64,000 nucleotides of DNA, taken from the NCBI GenBank assembly GCA_029968055.1, contig JASCNX010000007.1:180001-244000 (forward strand), given 5' to 3'. Positions within the stretch are counted from its first letter, which is position 1; each line of letters starts with the position of its first letter. Source of the stretch: Xenophilus aerolatus. GTDB lineage: Bacteria > Pseudomonadota > Gammaproteobacteria > Burkholderiales > Burkholderiaceae_C. Shown here one piece after another: positions 15,225-24,717 of this stretch. The position numbers and the translations under genes were made by a program. Below the pieces are notes generated by a model. It made no database searches and had not been told where the DNA came from. It worked only from the letters and a program-made list of their open reading frames with translations.

Positions 15225-16831
15225 CGCACGCAGGCGGGCGTTGCGGCGCCCTCCGGCAGCACGATGCCCCAGCGCAGGTCCACCTGGGTGGGCGCGCGGC
15301 CACCGGTCCAGGGCAACTGCAGCCTGCCGCTGCAGGCCGCCGAGGCGAGCAGCGCCGGCAGTGGCACGCCCTCGGACTCGAAGCCGGGCGTGTCGAGGAT
15401 GAGGACCATGGCGCCATCGCGCGCCAGCGTGCCGGGCGCCAGCCACGGCGAGTTGCGCGCCTCGCCGTCGACCAGCAGGTCGACCTGCGGCCCGGCCTTC
15501 AGCGCGACGGCGCCGGCGAACCAGGTGTCGCCGGCCAGCAGCCGCAGGGGCGGCCCGCCGACCCGTTCGGCCCACACCGCCTGCAGGGCCGCCGCGATGT
15601 CGTCGGCCGGCAGGTTGGTGCGGGCCGCGTGGCCGACGCGACGGCCTGCCGCGCCGTCGAACGCCCCCTGCCCGAGCGCAGCCGCCGCATGGGCTGCGAC
15701 GACCACGGCCACCAGCATGCGCCAGCGCCGCGCTGACCAGCCTTCGGCCTCGAGCCCCGGCCAGCACAGCACGGCCCAGAGCGCCAGCGGCAGGAAGAAG
15801 GTCGTCAGCCAGGCCGGCACGATGCGCACCTGGAACACCGCGGCCACCACGACGACCGCGAGCAGCGGGCCGAACGCGGCCCAGGTCAGGAAGCGCCGGT
15901 CGAAGGCGGTGCCGCGCCCGGGCCCGGGCACCGTGTCCAGCGCCGTCGCCTGCCGAGGTCGGGCCCACCAGGCCCACGCCATCACCGCGAGCATCGGCGC
16001 TAGGCGGACGAACTGCAGCCGCACCATCTTGAGCAATGCGACCTGGCTGTGGGCGGTGTGCGCGTGGGGATGGACCGACGCCATCGCATAGGCCGCGGAC
16101 TCGCCACCGTGCCCGAGCACCCACACGAGATGCGGTGTGACGAGCAGCAGGCCCACCGCGCCGGCGACGACCATGCCGCGGCGCACGCGGGCCTCGCGCC
16201 ACAGCCCCTCCCGCGCGATGAAGGCGAAGCCGACGGCCAGCTGCACGACAGCGCTGTACTTGGTGAGCAGCGCCAGTCCCGCGAAGGCGCCGAGTGCCGC
16301 CCACTGGCGCCACCGCGCGTGCGGCCGCGCCAGCACACGCCACAGCATCCACCAGTAGCCCGCGATGGACCACAGCTGCACGGTGTTGTGGTTGAAGACC
16401 ACCGCCCGTTGCATGTGGTAGGTCACCAGCGTGCCCAGCAACAGGGCCAGCGCCGCACGGTGCACACCCGCCACCTCGCGCGCCCAGATCCAGACGATGG
16501 CCAGCGCCGCGGTGCCGCAGGCCACGCCCGCCGCGTAGGCCAGCCAGGGCTGCGGCCCGGCGATGCGCACCAGCACGCCCATGACCCAGCTGGGCAGCGG
16601 TGGGTGCTTGTAGTAGCCGAGCTCGAAGCTCCTGGCCCAGAAGAGCTCTTCCACGTTGTCCCAGGGCGGCGACGGAAGGAGCATCGATGAAGACAGCGTC
16701 CATACCAGCGCCATCGCGCACAGCGCGACGACGACGTGGCGCTGCATCGCCTGGCCCTCGTCCGGCTTCGACGCTGCAGCGGGCCGGCGGACCGGTTCGG
16801 ACGGGGCGCTGGCAGCGCTGGCGGAGGACAT
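15221..16831 (-). CDS. Glycosyltransferase family 39 / PMT-like membrane protein
   Basis: A 536-residue polytopic membrane protein of the GT-C fold (ArnT/PMT_2 group). The first extracytoplasmic loop carries PPWDNVEELFWARSFELGYY followed by KHPPLPSW, matching the acidic catalytic motif and the HPPL of the family. About ten hydrophobic helices follow, and the last ~150 residues are a periplasmic domain. It would transfer a sugar from a polyprenyl-phosphate carrier to lipid A, a protein or another envelope acceptor; the acceptor cannot be told. Start ATG 16831 gives a short polar N-tail; ATG 16747, right before the first helix, is the alternative. It is divergent from the RND operon. Confidence 0.82.
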   Translation of the reverse strand: MSSASAASAPSEPVRRPAAASKPDEGQAMQRHVVVALCAMALVWTLSSSMLLPSPPWDNVEELFWARSFELGYYKHPPLPSWVMGVLVRIAGPQPWLAYAAGVACGTAALAIVWIWAREVAGVHRAALALLLGTLVTYHMQRAVVFNHNTVQLWSIAGYWWMLWRVLARPHARWRQWAALGAFAGLALLTKYSAVVQLAVGFAFIAREGLWREARVRRGMVVAGAVGLLLVTPHLVWVLGHGGESAAYAMASVHPHAHTAHSQVALLKMVRLQFVRLAPMLAVMAWAWWARPRQATALDTVPGPGRGTAFDRRFLTWAAFGPLLAVVVVAAVFQVRIVPAWLTTFFLPLALWAVLCWPGLEAEGWSARRWRMLVAVVVAAHAAAALGQGAFDGAAGRRVGHAARTNLPADDIAAALQAVWAERVGGPPLRLLAGDTWFAGAVALKAGPQVDLLVDGEARNSPWLAPGTLARDGAMVLILDTPGFESEGVPLPALLASAACSGRLQLPWTGGRAPTQVDLRWGIVLPEGAATPACVR

Positions 16832-17071
16832 GGGAGCGATCGTCGGGAAGGAATGCGCGAAGGCGCGCACCGTGCACGACAACGCGCGCCACGGCGTCGC
16901 GGTGCACCGCGGATTCTGCGCGGCGTGCGCGGCGCGCAGGCTGAGTTTTTCTTCAGGGTCCTGGGGCCGGCATGAAGAACAATTCAGGCGTTCGTCATCG
17001 GAAATACAGGTGGGGCTTTCTAAGATTTCCCGGCCCGCGCCGAAGCCCGGCGCATACCGCGGCGAATCACC

Positions 17072-18244
17072 ATGACAACGACGACAAGCTCCCTGCCGAA
17101 CGCCCTTGGCGCATGGCGGGCCACCCGCCCCTGGCTGCCTGCGGCACTGGCCGCCGCGCTGTGCGCCTGCCATGCCGGCAACGCGGCGAAGCCCACCGGC
17201 AGCGACGCAACGGCCGCACGCGCGATCGAGCGGCGCGACGGTGCGCTCTTCATTCCCGAGTCCTCGCCGCTGCGCCAGTCCTTGCAGATGGCCGCCGCCG
17301 AGGAACGCAGCGTGCAGCGTTCGCTGACATTGCCGGCCGTGGTCGAAGCCGATCCGGGCCGGCTGGTGCGCATGGTGCCGCCGGTGGCAGGCCGCATCGT
17401 CCAGTTGACCGACCAGCCCGGGCAGCCCGTGAAGGCCGGCGACACGCTGTTCGTGCTCGATGCGCCCGACATGGCCAGCGCGAATGCCGATGCGCAGAAG
17501 GCGCGCGCGGCGGTGGCCGTGGCCCGGCAGAACCTGCAGCGGCAAACGCAGCTCGACGAGCAGCACATCGGGGTGCGGCGCGACCTGGAGCAGGCCCAGT
17601 CGGACCTGCAGCAGGCCGCCGCCGAAGCCGAGCGCGCCCAGCAACGGCTGTCGCAGCTGGGCGGCAGCGCGGACGCCGCCGCGGGCGCGTCGCGGCGCTA
17701 CGTGCAGAAGTCGCCGATCTCCGGCCAGGTGGTGGAGGTCGCAGGCGCGCGCGGCGCGTTCTGGGCCGACACCACCGCGCCCATCCTCGTGGTCGCCGAC
17801 CTGTCGAAGGAGTGGGTGGTCGCGAGCGTGGGCGAGCGGGACCTTGCGGCCGTGTCGGCCGGCCAGGCCGCGACCATCGCCTTCGACGCCTACGGCGACG
17901 AGACCGTCGACGCCACGGTGCGCTACGTCGGCGCACTGCTCGACCCGGATACCCGCAGCGTCAAGCTGCGCCTGCCGCTGGCGAACGCCCAGGGCCGCTA
18001 CCGGCCCGGCATGTTCGCGCACGTGGTGCTGGCCGGCCCGGCGCACCCGGCGGTGACCGTGCCCGAGACGGCACTGGTGCAGAGCGGCTTCGACACCCGC
18101 GTGTTCGTCGAGACGGCGCCCTGGACCTTCGAGGCCCGCGCCGTGCGCACCGCCGCGCCCTCGAACGGCCGGATGGAGATCACGCAGGGCCTGCGCGCCG
18201 GCGAGCGCGTGGTGGTCAGGGACGGGGTGCTGCTCAATGATTGA
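17072..18244 (+). CDS. Efflux RND periplasmic adaptor (CzcB/CusB-like membrane fusion protein)
   Basis: A 390-residue adaptor that links an inner-membrane RND pump to an outer-membrane channel. A hydrophobic N-terminus ends in LCAC, so it is probably lipid-anchored in the periplasm. The barrel-sandwich halves are RMVPPVAGRIVQLTDQPGQP and SPISGQVVEVAGARG, with a helical hairpin rich in Ala/Gln between them. I see no His-rich N-terminal metal-binding extension. Its end overlaps the pump gene by 8 bp, and the three efflux genes form one operon. The 240-bp gap upstream contains TTCGTC and TAAGAT elements, but their spacing (24 bp) is poor for a promoter. Confidence 0.9.
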   Translation: MTTTTSSLPNALGAWRATRPWLPAALAAALCACHAGNAAKPTGSDATAARAIERRDGALFIPESSPLRQSLQMAAAEERSVQRSLTLPAVVEADPGRLVRMVPPVAGRIVQLTDQPGQPVKAGDTLFVLDAPDMASANADAQKARAAVAVARQNLQRQTQLDEQHIGVRRDLEQAQSDLQQAAAEAERAQQRLSQLGGSADAAAGASRRYVQKSPISGQVVEVAGARGAFWADTTAPILVVADLSKEWVVASVGERDLAAVSAGQAATIAFDAYGDETVDATVRYVGALLDPDTRSVKLRLPLANAQGRYRPGMFAHVVLAGPAHPAVTVPETALVQSGFDTRVFVETAPWTFEARAVRTAAPSNGRMEITQGLRAGERVVVRDGVLLND

Positions 18245-21200
18245 CCGCCTCGTCGCCGTCTGCCTGCAGCGCCGTGCGATCGCCTGGCTCGTCTTCGCGG
18301 CGGCGGCGCTGTACGGCGCCTGGTGCTGGACGCAGCTGCCGCTGGAGGCCTACCCCGACATCGCCGACACCACCTCGCAGGTGATCACGCAGGTGCCCGG
18401 CCTGGCGGCCGAAGAGGTGGAGAAGCAGATCACCGTGCCATTGGAGCGCGAGATCATGGGCACGCCCGGCATGCAGGTCATGCGCTCCAAGAGCACCTTC
18501 GGCCTGTCGCTCATCACCGTGGTCTTCCGCGACGGCGTGGAGGACTACTGGTCGCGGCAGCGCCTGCAGGAGCGCCTGGCCGCGGTGTCGCTGCCCTACA
18601 AGGCGCAGCCCGGCCTGGACCCGCTCACGTCGCCCATCGGCGAGATCTACCGCTACACCCTCGAGTCGAAGACGCGCGACCTGCGCGCGCTGTCCGAGCT
18701 GCAGTTCTGGAAGGTGATCCCGCGCCTGAAGCAGGTGCCGGGCATCGCCGACGTGAGCAATTTCGGCGGCATCACGACGCAGTTCGTGCTCGACCTCGAC
18801 CCGGCGCGCCTGGCCAAGTACAACGTCTCGCTGGCGCAGATCCGGCAGGCCATCAACGCCAACAACGCCAGTGCGGGCGGCAGCGTCGTCACGCGCGGCG
18901 AGCAGGGCTTCGTGGTGCGCGGGGTGGGCCTGATCGGCGGCATCGCCGACATCGAGCGCATCGCCGTGACGCAGAAGGGCGGCACGCCCGTGCTGCTGCG
19001 CGACCTGGGCACCGTGCGCCTCGGCGAACAGGAGCGCCAGGGCGTGCTGGGCAAGGACCGCAACCCGGACACCATCGAGGGCATCGTGCTGCTGCTCAAG
19101 GGCGAAAACCCCTCGCGCGTGCTCGAGGGTGTGCACGCGGCCGTGCAGGACCTCAACGCGCACGTGCTGCCGGCCGACGTGCGCATCGTGCCCTACCTGG
19201 ACCGCACCACGCTGGTGGACGCGACGCTGCACACGGTGTCGGGCACGCTCACGGAAGGCATGCTGCTGGTCACGCTGGTGCTGCTGCTTTTCCTGGGCAG
19301 CCCGCGGGCGGCGCTGATCGTGGCGCTCACCATCCCGCTGGCGCTGCTGTTTGCCTTCGCGCTCATGCGCCAGTTCCATGTGCCGGCGAACCTGCTGTCG
19401 CTGGGCGCGATCGATTTCGGCATCGTGGTCGACGGCGCCGTGGTGGTGATGGAGCGCATCCTGCGCATCCGCGAGGAGAACGAGGGGCAGCCTCTGGAGG
19501 CCGGCCAGGTGCTGGCGGCCGTGCGCGAGGTGGCCGGGCCGCTGTTCTTCGGCATGGTCGTCATCATCACCGCCTACCTGCCGCTCTTCGCCTTCCAGCG
19601 CATCGAATACAAGCTGTTCGCGCCCATGGCCTATGCGGTGGGTTTCGCACTGCTGGGCGCGCTGGTGGTGGCGTTGACGCTCATTCCCGGCCTGGCCTAC
19701 GTGGCCTACCGCAGGCCGCGCCGCGTCTTCCACAACCCGGTGCTCGAACGCCTCCAGGCCTGGCACGGGCGGCTGCTCGAACGCGTGGTCGGCCGTCGCA
19801 CGATCGGGATCGCGGCGCTGGCCGCCGCCGTGGCCGGCGTGCTGGTGCTGGGCGGTGCGATCGGACGCGACTTCCTGCCCACGCTGGACGAGGGATCGAT
19901 CTGGCTGCAGGTCACGCTGCCGCCGGGCATCTCGCTGGACAAGGCCACCTCGATGGCCAACGCGCTGCGTGCGGCGACGCTGGAATTCCCGGAGGTGGCC
20001 TTCATCGTCACGCAGCTGGGCCGCAACGACGACGGCACCGACCCGTGGACGCCGTCGCACATCGAGGCCAGCGTGGGGCTGCATCCCTATGCCACCTGGA
20101 AATCGGGTGACACCAAGGCGCAGCTCATCGACCGGCTGTCGGCCCGCTTCGCGCGCCTGCCGGGCATGACCGTGGGCTTCTCGCAGCCGATGATCGACGG
20201 CGTGCTGGACAAGCTTGCCGGCGCCCACAGCGACCTGGTCGTCAAGATCTACGGCAGCGACTTCGCCGAAACCCGCGCGCTCGCCGGCCGGGTGCGCGAC
20301 ATCCTGGGCGATGTGCCCGGCGCACGCGACGTGGCCATCGACCAGGAGCCGCCGCTGCCGCAGGTGCGCATCGTCGTCGACCGCGAGGCGGCCGCACGGC
20401 TGGGCATCAACGTGGCCGACGTGGCCGACCTCATCGGCACCGGCATCGCGGGCACGCCGGTCGACCAGCTCTACATTGACGAGCGGCGCTACGACATCGC
20501 GGTGCGCTTCAACGGCGCCTCGCGCAGCGACCCGGCCGCGATCGGCGCGCTGGTGCTGACCACGCCCGGCGGTGCGCGCGTCGCGCTCTCGCAGGTGGCC
20601 TCGATCCGGCTCGACGAGGGCGAGAGCACGATCACGCGCGAGATGGGCCACCGGCACCTGACCGTCCGGCTCGACCTGCGCGACCGCGACCTGGCCTCGT
20701 TCCTGGCCGAGGCGGGCCATCGCGTCGACGACCAGCTGCACTACGACCCCAGCCGCTTCCGCATCACCTGGGGCGGCCAGTTCGAGAACCAGCAGCGCGC
20801 GCAGGCCCGGCTGGCGCTGATCATGCCGATGGTGATGGCGCTGATGTTCGTGCTGCTGTTCGCCCAGTTCCGCAACCTGCGGCAGCCGGCCTTCGTGCTG
20901 CTGATCGTGCCGCTGGGCGCGCTGGGCGGGCTGCTGGCGCTGTACCTGCGCGGCATGACGCTCAACGTGTCGAGCGCCGTAGGCTTCATCGCGCTGTTCG
21001 GCGTGGCCGTGATGGACGGCATCCTGGTGGTGTCCAACATCAACCGGCTGCGCGATCAGGGGACGCCGCTGCGCGAGGCGGTGGTGCGGGGCGCGCGCGA
21101 ACGGCTGCGGCCGGTGCTCATGACGGCCAGCGTGGCGGCCCTGGGCCTGCTGCCGGCGGCGCTGGCGCGCGGCCTCGGCAGCGACGTGCAGCGGCCGCTC

Positions 21201-21356
21201 GCCACCGTGGTGGTGGGCGGCCTGTTCACCGCCACCGGCCTGACGCTGGTGTGGCTGCCGGCCCTGTACTACCTGGTGGAGGCGCACATGGAAGGGCGCA
21301 GGCGCCGCGCGCCGGTCCCGACCGAGGCCCCCGAGCCGATGGGAGCGGCGACATGA
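18237..21356 (+). CDS. CusA/CzcA family heavy-metal efflux RND transporter
   Basis: A 1039-residue inner-membrane proton/substrate antiporter with two repeats of six helices and two large periplasmic loops. The helix-4 sequence AIDFGIVVDGAVVVMERI (about residues 391-408) carries the D-x5-D-x6-E signature of heavy-metal RND pumps rather than the multidrug AcrB type. Substrate is probably a divalent or monovalent metal ion; the three-methionine relay of CusA is not clearly present, so a CzcA-type divalent substrate is a reasonable guess. It overlaps both neighbours by a few bases. No metal-responsive two-component system or MerR regulator is adjacent, so regulation is unknown. Confidence 0.92.
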   Translation: MIDRLVAVCLQRRAIAWLVFAAAALYGAWCWTQLPLEAYPDIADTTSQVITQVPGLAAEEVEKQITVPLEREIMGTPGMQVMRSKSTFGLSLITVVFRDGVEDYWSRQRLQERLAAVSLPYKAQPGLDPLTSPIGEIYRYTLESKTRDLRALSELQFWKVIPRLKQVPGIADVSNFGGITTQFVLDLDPARLAKYNVSLAQIRQAINANNASAGGSVVTRGEQGFVVRGVGLIGGIADIERIAVTQKGGTPVLLRDLGTVRLGEQERQGVLGKDRNPDTIEGIVLLLKGENPSRVLEGVHAAVQDLNAHVLPADVRIVPYLDRTTLVDATLHTVSGTLTEGMLLVTLVLLLFLGSPRAALIVALTIPLALLFAFALMRQFHVPANLLSLGAIDFGIVVDGAVVVMERILRIREENEGQPLEAGQVLAAVREVAGPLFFGMVVIITAYLPLFAFQRIEYKLFAPMAYAVGFALLGALVVALTLIPGLAYVAYRRPRRVFHNPVLERLQAWHGRLLERVVGRRTIGIAALAAAVAGVLVLGGAIGRDFLPTLDEGSIWLQVTLPPGISLDKATSMANALRAATLEFPEVAFIVTQLGRNDDGTDPWTPSHIEASVGLHPYATWKSGDTKAQLIDRLSARFARLPGMTVGFSQPMIDGVLDKLAGAHSDLVVKIYGSDFAETRALAGRVRDILGDVPGARDVAIDQEPPLPQVRIVVDREAAARLGINVADVADLIGTGIAGTPVDQLYIDERRYDIAVRFNGASRSDPAAIGALVLTTPGGARVALSQVASIRLDEGESTITREMGHRHLTVRLDLRDRDLASFLAEAGHRVDDQLHYDPSRFRITWGGQFENQQRAQARLALIMPMVMALMFVLLFAQFRNLRQPAFVLLIVPLGALGGLLALYLRGMTLNVSSAVGFIALFGVAVMDGILVVSNINRLRDQGTPLREAVVRGARERLRPVLMTASVAALGLLPAALARGLGSDVQRPLATVVVGGLFTATGLTLVWLPALYYLVEAHMEGRRRRAPVPTEAPEPMGAAT

Positions 21357-22855
21357 GCCGGCGAGCGATGCGCGTGGGCAGCCTGTGCGTGGCCGGCGCA
21401 TTCGCTGCGCTTGCCGGCTGCACCGCCGGGCCGGATTTCCGCGCGCCGCAGCCGCCCGCCGTCGACCGCTACACCGCGCAGGAGCTGCCCGCCGCGACCG
21501 CGAGCGCCCCCGGGCCGGACGGCGAGACACAGCGGTTCGCCTCGGGCGCGCCGGTGGACGCGCGCTGGTGGCGGGCCTTCGGCTGCACGGCACTCGACCG
21601 CCTCGTGGACGACGCGCTGGCGCGCAACCCGGACCTGCAGAGCGCCGACGCCGCGCTCGAGGCGGCGCGTGCGCTGGCGCAGGCCCAGCAGGCGACGCTC
21701 TGGCCCACCGTGGACCTGCACCTGCAGCCGACCCGCCAGTCCATCGCCGCGTCCACCTCCAGCCCGCTGGCCTCGGGCGCGTCGATCTACACCCTGCACA
21801 CCGCACAGCTCAACATCGCCTACGCGCCGGATCTGTTCGGCGGTGGGCGGCGCCAGCGCGAGAACGCAGGGGCCCAGGCCCAGGCGCAGGCCTTCCAGCG
21901 CGAAGCGGCGCGCCTGACGCTGGCGACCGGGGTCGTGGCGGCCACCATCCAGGAAGCGTCGACGCGGGCGCAGCGCGATGCCGTGCGCGAGATGACGCGA
22001 CTGGCCGCGGAGCAACTCGACGCGGTGCGGCGCCAGCAGGCCGCCGGCGCCGGCGGGCCCGCCGACGTGGCGGCCCAGGAAGCCGCGCAGGCCCAGGTGG
22101 CCGCGCTGCTGCCTCCGCTGGACAAGCAGCTGGCACTGCTGCGCGACCAGCTGGCGGTGCTGACCGGGCGCACGCCGGCCGAGGCGGCCGAGCTGCCGGC
22201 GATCGAGCTCCAGGACCTGCACCTGCCCGCGACGCTTCCGCTGAGCCTGCCGTCCGAGCTGGTGAGGCAGCGCCCGGACGTGCGCGCCGCGCAGGCGCAG
22301 CTCGAGGCGGCCAACGCGCAGATCGGCGTCGCCACCGCCGCCCGGCTGCCCAGCCTCAACCTCACGGCGAACCTCGGCGCCTCGGCCTTGACGCTCGGCC
22401 AGCTGGGCCGCGCCGGCAGCGGCTTCTGGGGCGTCGCCGGCGACCTGGCGCAGCCGCTGTTCGATGCCGGGGCGCTGGCCCACCGCGAGGAGGCGGCGCG
22501 CGCCGGCGAGCGGCAGGCCGCCGCGCAGTACCGCAGCACAGTGCTCGCCGCCTTCCAGAACGTTGCCGACACCTTGCATGCCATCGAGGCGGACGCACGG
22601 ACGCTGGCGCTCGCTCAGCAGTTCGATGCCGCCGCCGAGCGCAGCTGGCTGATCGCACGGGGGCAATGGCAGGCCGGCGCTGCGGCCTACCCTGCCGTGC
22701 AGGCGGCGCAGCAGGCGCGCATCCAGGCCGGCCTGTCGCTGGTCCAGGCGCGGGCCGCGCGCCATGCGGACGTCACGGCGCTGTTCCAGGCGCTGGGCGG
22801 CGGGTGGTGGGCGCGCGCCGACCTGCCGCGCGAACTGGTCGGCCAGGGGCGCTGA
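21353..22855 (+). CDS. Outer-membrane efflux lipoprotein, NodT/CusC family
   Basis: A 500-residue TolC-like channel. The N-terminus ends in a lipobox (ALAGC), followed by TAGPDFRAP, the usual opening of NodT-family lipoproteins. Two OEP repeats are visible, with conserved blocks AYAPDLFGGGRRQRENA, RPDVRAAQAQLEAANAQIGV and ARLPSLNLTANLG. ATG 21353 overlaps the pump stop codon (ATGA), so it is translationally coupled. It completes the tripartite efflux system. Confidence 0.92.
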   Translation: MSRRAMRVGSLCVAGAFAALAGCTAGPDFRAPQPPAVDRYTAQELPAATASAPGPDGETQRFASGAPVDARWWRAFGCTALDRLVDDALARNPDLQSADAALEAARALAQAQQATLWPTVDLHLQPTRQSIAASTSSPLASGASIYTLHTAQLNIAYAPDLFGGGRRQRENAGAQAQAQAFQREAARLTLATGVVAATIQEASTRAQRDAVREMTRLAAEQLDAVRRQQAAGAGGPADVAAQEAAQAQVAALLPPLDKQLALLRDQLAVLTGRTPAEAAELPAIELQDLHLPATLPLSLPSELVRQRPDVRAAQAQLEAANAQIGVATAARLPSLNLTANLGASALTLGQLGRAGSGFWGVAGDLAQPLFDAGALAHREEAARAGERQAAAQYRSTVLAAFQNVADTLHAIEADARTLALAQQFDAAAERSWLIARGQWQAGAAAYPAVQAAQQARIQAGLSLVQARAARHADVTALFQALGGGWWARADLPRELVGQGR

Positions 22856-22859
22856 GGCG

Positions 22860-23177
22860 ATGCGTCAGCGCCCGTCGCCGATCCTGCTGCTTACCGCGGC
22901 CACGCTGGCCGGCTGCGCGTCGGTGAGCGGCTTCGACACGGGCACGCGCACTCTGCACTACGTCTCGCCGCTGGAGGCGCTGCCCCCCGGCCAGGCGGTC
23001 TACAAAGACTGCCGCACGCGGGCCGGGCAGCGCGCGGCGGTGTTCAAGGACTGGGTGCTGGCGCACCACCGCATCGCGGTGCGCTACTGGATCGTGCCGA
23101 CGGCAGACGCACCGCCCCTGCAGGACGTGGAGGTGGACGGGCACGACTGCGTGCCGCCAGCCTCACCAGTCAGCTGA
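22860..23177 (+). CDS. Small hypothetical lipoprotein
   Basis: A 105-residue protein that I do not recognise. The N-terminus ends in a clear lipobox (LAGC, Cys20), followed by a small, mostly beta-looking periplasmic domain with two further cysteines (in YKDCRTR and HDCVPP). It starts 4 bp after the channel gene, so it may be the last gene of the efflux operon and perhaps an accessory envelope protein. Its end overlaps the convergent membrane-protein gene by 8 bp. Confidence 0.65.
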   Translation: MRQRPSPILLLTAATLAGCASVSGFDTGTRTLHYVSPLEALPPGQAVYKDCRTRAGQRAAVFKDWVLAHHRIAVRYWIVPTADAPPLQDVEVDGHDCVPPASPVS

Positions 23178-23670
23178 CCTTGTCGTCCTCTTCCTTGGCT
23201 TCGGCCATGGCCTCGGGCTCGAGTTCCTCGGCCTCACGGTTGTAGTGGATGAACACACCCCAGCCGGCGAGCAGCACGCCCACGGCGACGATCAGCACGC
23301 CCGCGTAAAGCATGTCGGCGGGCTCCTTCTGCGCCTTGAAGGCCGCCACCAGCCCCTCGACCGCCAGCGCCACCACCAGCACGACCAGAAAGCGCGACAG
23401 GAAGCGGCGCACCCGCGTCGGCCCGCTGATGTGGGCTTCGCGAACGACCTCTTCCTCGGCGATGGTGCGCGAGATCTGCAAGGCCACCACGGCCGATGCC
23501 AGCACGCCCAGCGCCTCGATGATGCTGGCGGCCGAACCGCGGTCGAGGCCGCTGCCGAAGGCATCCCAGCCGATGCGCGCCGCGATCACCAGCAGCATCA
23601 GCGCGGCCGCGGCGAACACCACGGCCATGAGGGCGTGGACGATGGGAAAGAGATCGAGGATGCGCTTCAT
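23170..23670 (-). CDS. Four-helix hypothetical membrane protein
   Basis: A 166-residue inner-membrane protein. Four hydrophobic helices are visible: about residues 7-33, 48-66, 95-113 and 122-146. The C-terminal tail is strongly acidic (EAEELEPEAMAEAKEEDD), and a charged loop (RTIAEEEVVREAHISG) lies between helices 2 and 3. I do not recognise a family with confidence; it resembles uncharacterized proteobacterial GNAT-linked or YqhA-like membrane proteins only in general build. Start ATG 23670 was chosen over the upstream basic extension because it begins a normal membrane N-terminus. Confidence 0.65.
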   Translation of the reverse strand: MKRILDLFPIVHALMAVVFAAAALMLLVIAARIGWDAFGSGLDRGSAASIIEALGVLASAVVALQISRTIAEEEVVREAHISGPTRVRRFLSRFLVVLVVALAVEGLVAAFKAQKEPADMLYAGVLIVAVGVLLAGWGVFIHYNREAEELEPEAMAEAKEEDDKVS

Positions 23671-23768
23671 GGCGAGGCAGCTTGCCCGCCGGGCGCGAGC
23701 GCGTCTGTCGGGCAAAGCGGCGCCGCCCGGCCGGACGGCAGCCCGCCGTGCGCCACGCGGCGCCGCGC

Positions 23769-24686
23769 TCAGGCCGCCGCTGTCTGGGCGCCGACTGCCT
23801 CTCGCCGGGCCGCGTGGTAGCGGCCGGTGCCGCGCGTGACCACCGTGTCGTCGGGCAGCACCTGGCCGGCCTCGTGCTCCGGCCGTCCGGCCAGGCGCTC
23901 GTACAGCGGCCCGAAATCGATCCGCGCCAGCTCCAGCAGTTCGTCGAGGTTTCCCAGCACGAAGTACGTTTCCTGGAAGTCGTCGATGCGGTAGCGCGTC
24001 TGCATCACGCGCTCGAGCCGAAAGCGCACGCGGTTGGGCGAGTCGTCCTCGACCGCGAAACGCGTCTCGCTGGCCGACGAGGCGATGCCGGCGCCGTAGA
24101 TGCGCAGGCCGTCGGCCTGCTGCACCAAGCCGAACTCCACCGTGTACCAGTACACCCGCGCCAGCTTGTCAAGCACGCCCAGGCGATGCGCCCGCAGCCC
24201 GCCCTCCCCGTAGGCCTGGATGTAGTCGGCGATGACCGGGTTCATGAGCATCGGCACATGGCCGAACACGTCGTGGAAGACGTCGGGCTCTTCCAGGTAA
24301 TCCAGCTCGTGCGGCTTGCGGATGAACTGCCCGGCCGGAAAGCGCCGGTGGGCCAGGTGGTCGAAGAACACGTCGTCGGGCACCAGGCCCGGCACCGCGA
24401 CGACCTCCCAGCCGGTGCGCTTCTTCAGCACCTTGGACATCTGCTCGAAATCGGGAATCTGCTCGGGCCCGATGGGCAGGTCCTGCATGCCGAGGATGAA
24501 TTCGTCGCAGGCACGGCCCGGAAGCAGCTTCGACTGGCGTTCGAAGAGCGTGCGCCACACGGCATGCTCCTCGGGCGTGTATTGCGACCAGCCCTGGTCG
24601 ATGGTCCAGTCGGGACGATCGGGCGCATGCTCCTGTCCCGCCGCCAAGCCGTGCTTGGCGGATTCCTTGAGTTGCTGCTTGAGCAC
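23769..24686 (-). CDS. phhA: Phenylalanine 4-monooxygenase (phenylalanine hydroxylase)
   Basis: A 305-residue pterin-dependent hydroxylase that converts L-Phe to L-Tyr using tetrahydrobiopterin, O2 and Fe(II). The iron ligands are visible at H138 and H143 (VFHDVFGHVP) and E184 (WYTVEFGL), the same numbers as in the Chromobacterium enzyme. It lacks the N-terminal ACT regulatory domain of animal enzymes, as expected for bacteria. It lies 31 bp downstream of the hpd gene on the same strand, so both belong to aromatic amino acid catabolism. No phhB dehydratase gene is seen nearby. Confidence 0.95.
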   Translation of the reverse strand: MLKQQLKESAKHGLAAGQEHAPDRPDWTIDQGWSQYTPEEHAVWRTLFERQSKLLPGRACDEFILGMQDLPIGPEQIPDFEQMSKVLKKRTGWEVVAVPGLVPDDVFFDHLAHRRFPAGQFIRKPHELDYLEEPDVFHDVFGHVPMLMNPVIADYIQAYGEGGLRAHRLGVLDKLARVYWYTVEFGLVQQADGLRIYGAGIASSASETRFAVEDDSPNRVRFRLERVMQTRYRIDDFQETYFVLGNLDELLELARIDFGPLYERLAGRPEHEAGQVLPDDTVVTRGTGRYHAARREAVGAQTAAA

Positions 24687-24717
24687 GGGGACTCCCTTCG
24701 CAGACCCGTCGCGGGTG

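Noticed and set aside
16832-17071. Candidate sigma-70 promoter upstream of the efflux operon
   Set aside because: The -35-like TTCGTC and -10-like TAAGAT are 24 bp apart, too far for a normal promoter, so it was not listed as a feature.
18234-21806. 1190-codon open frame on the minus strand opposite the RND pump
   Set aside because: Antisense to a conserved pump gene; composition rich in His/Arg/Gln with no recognisable domain.
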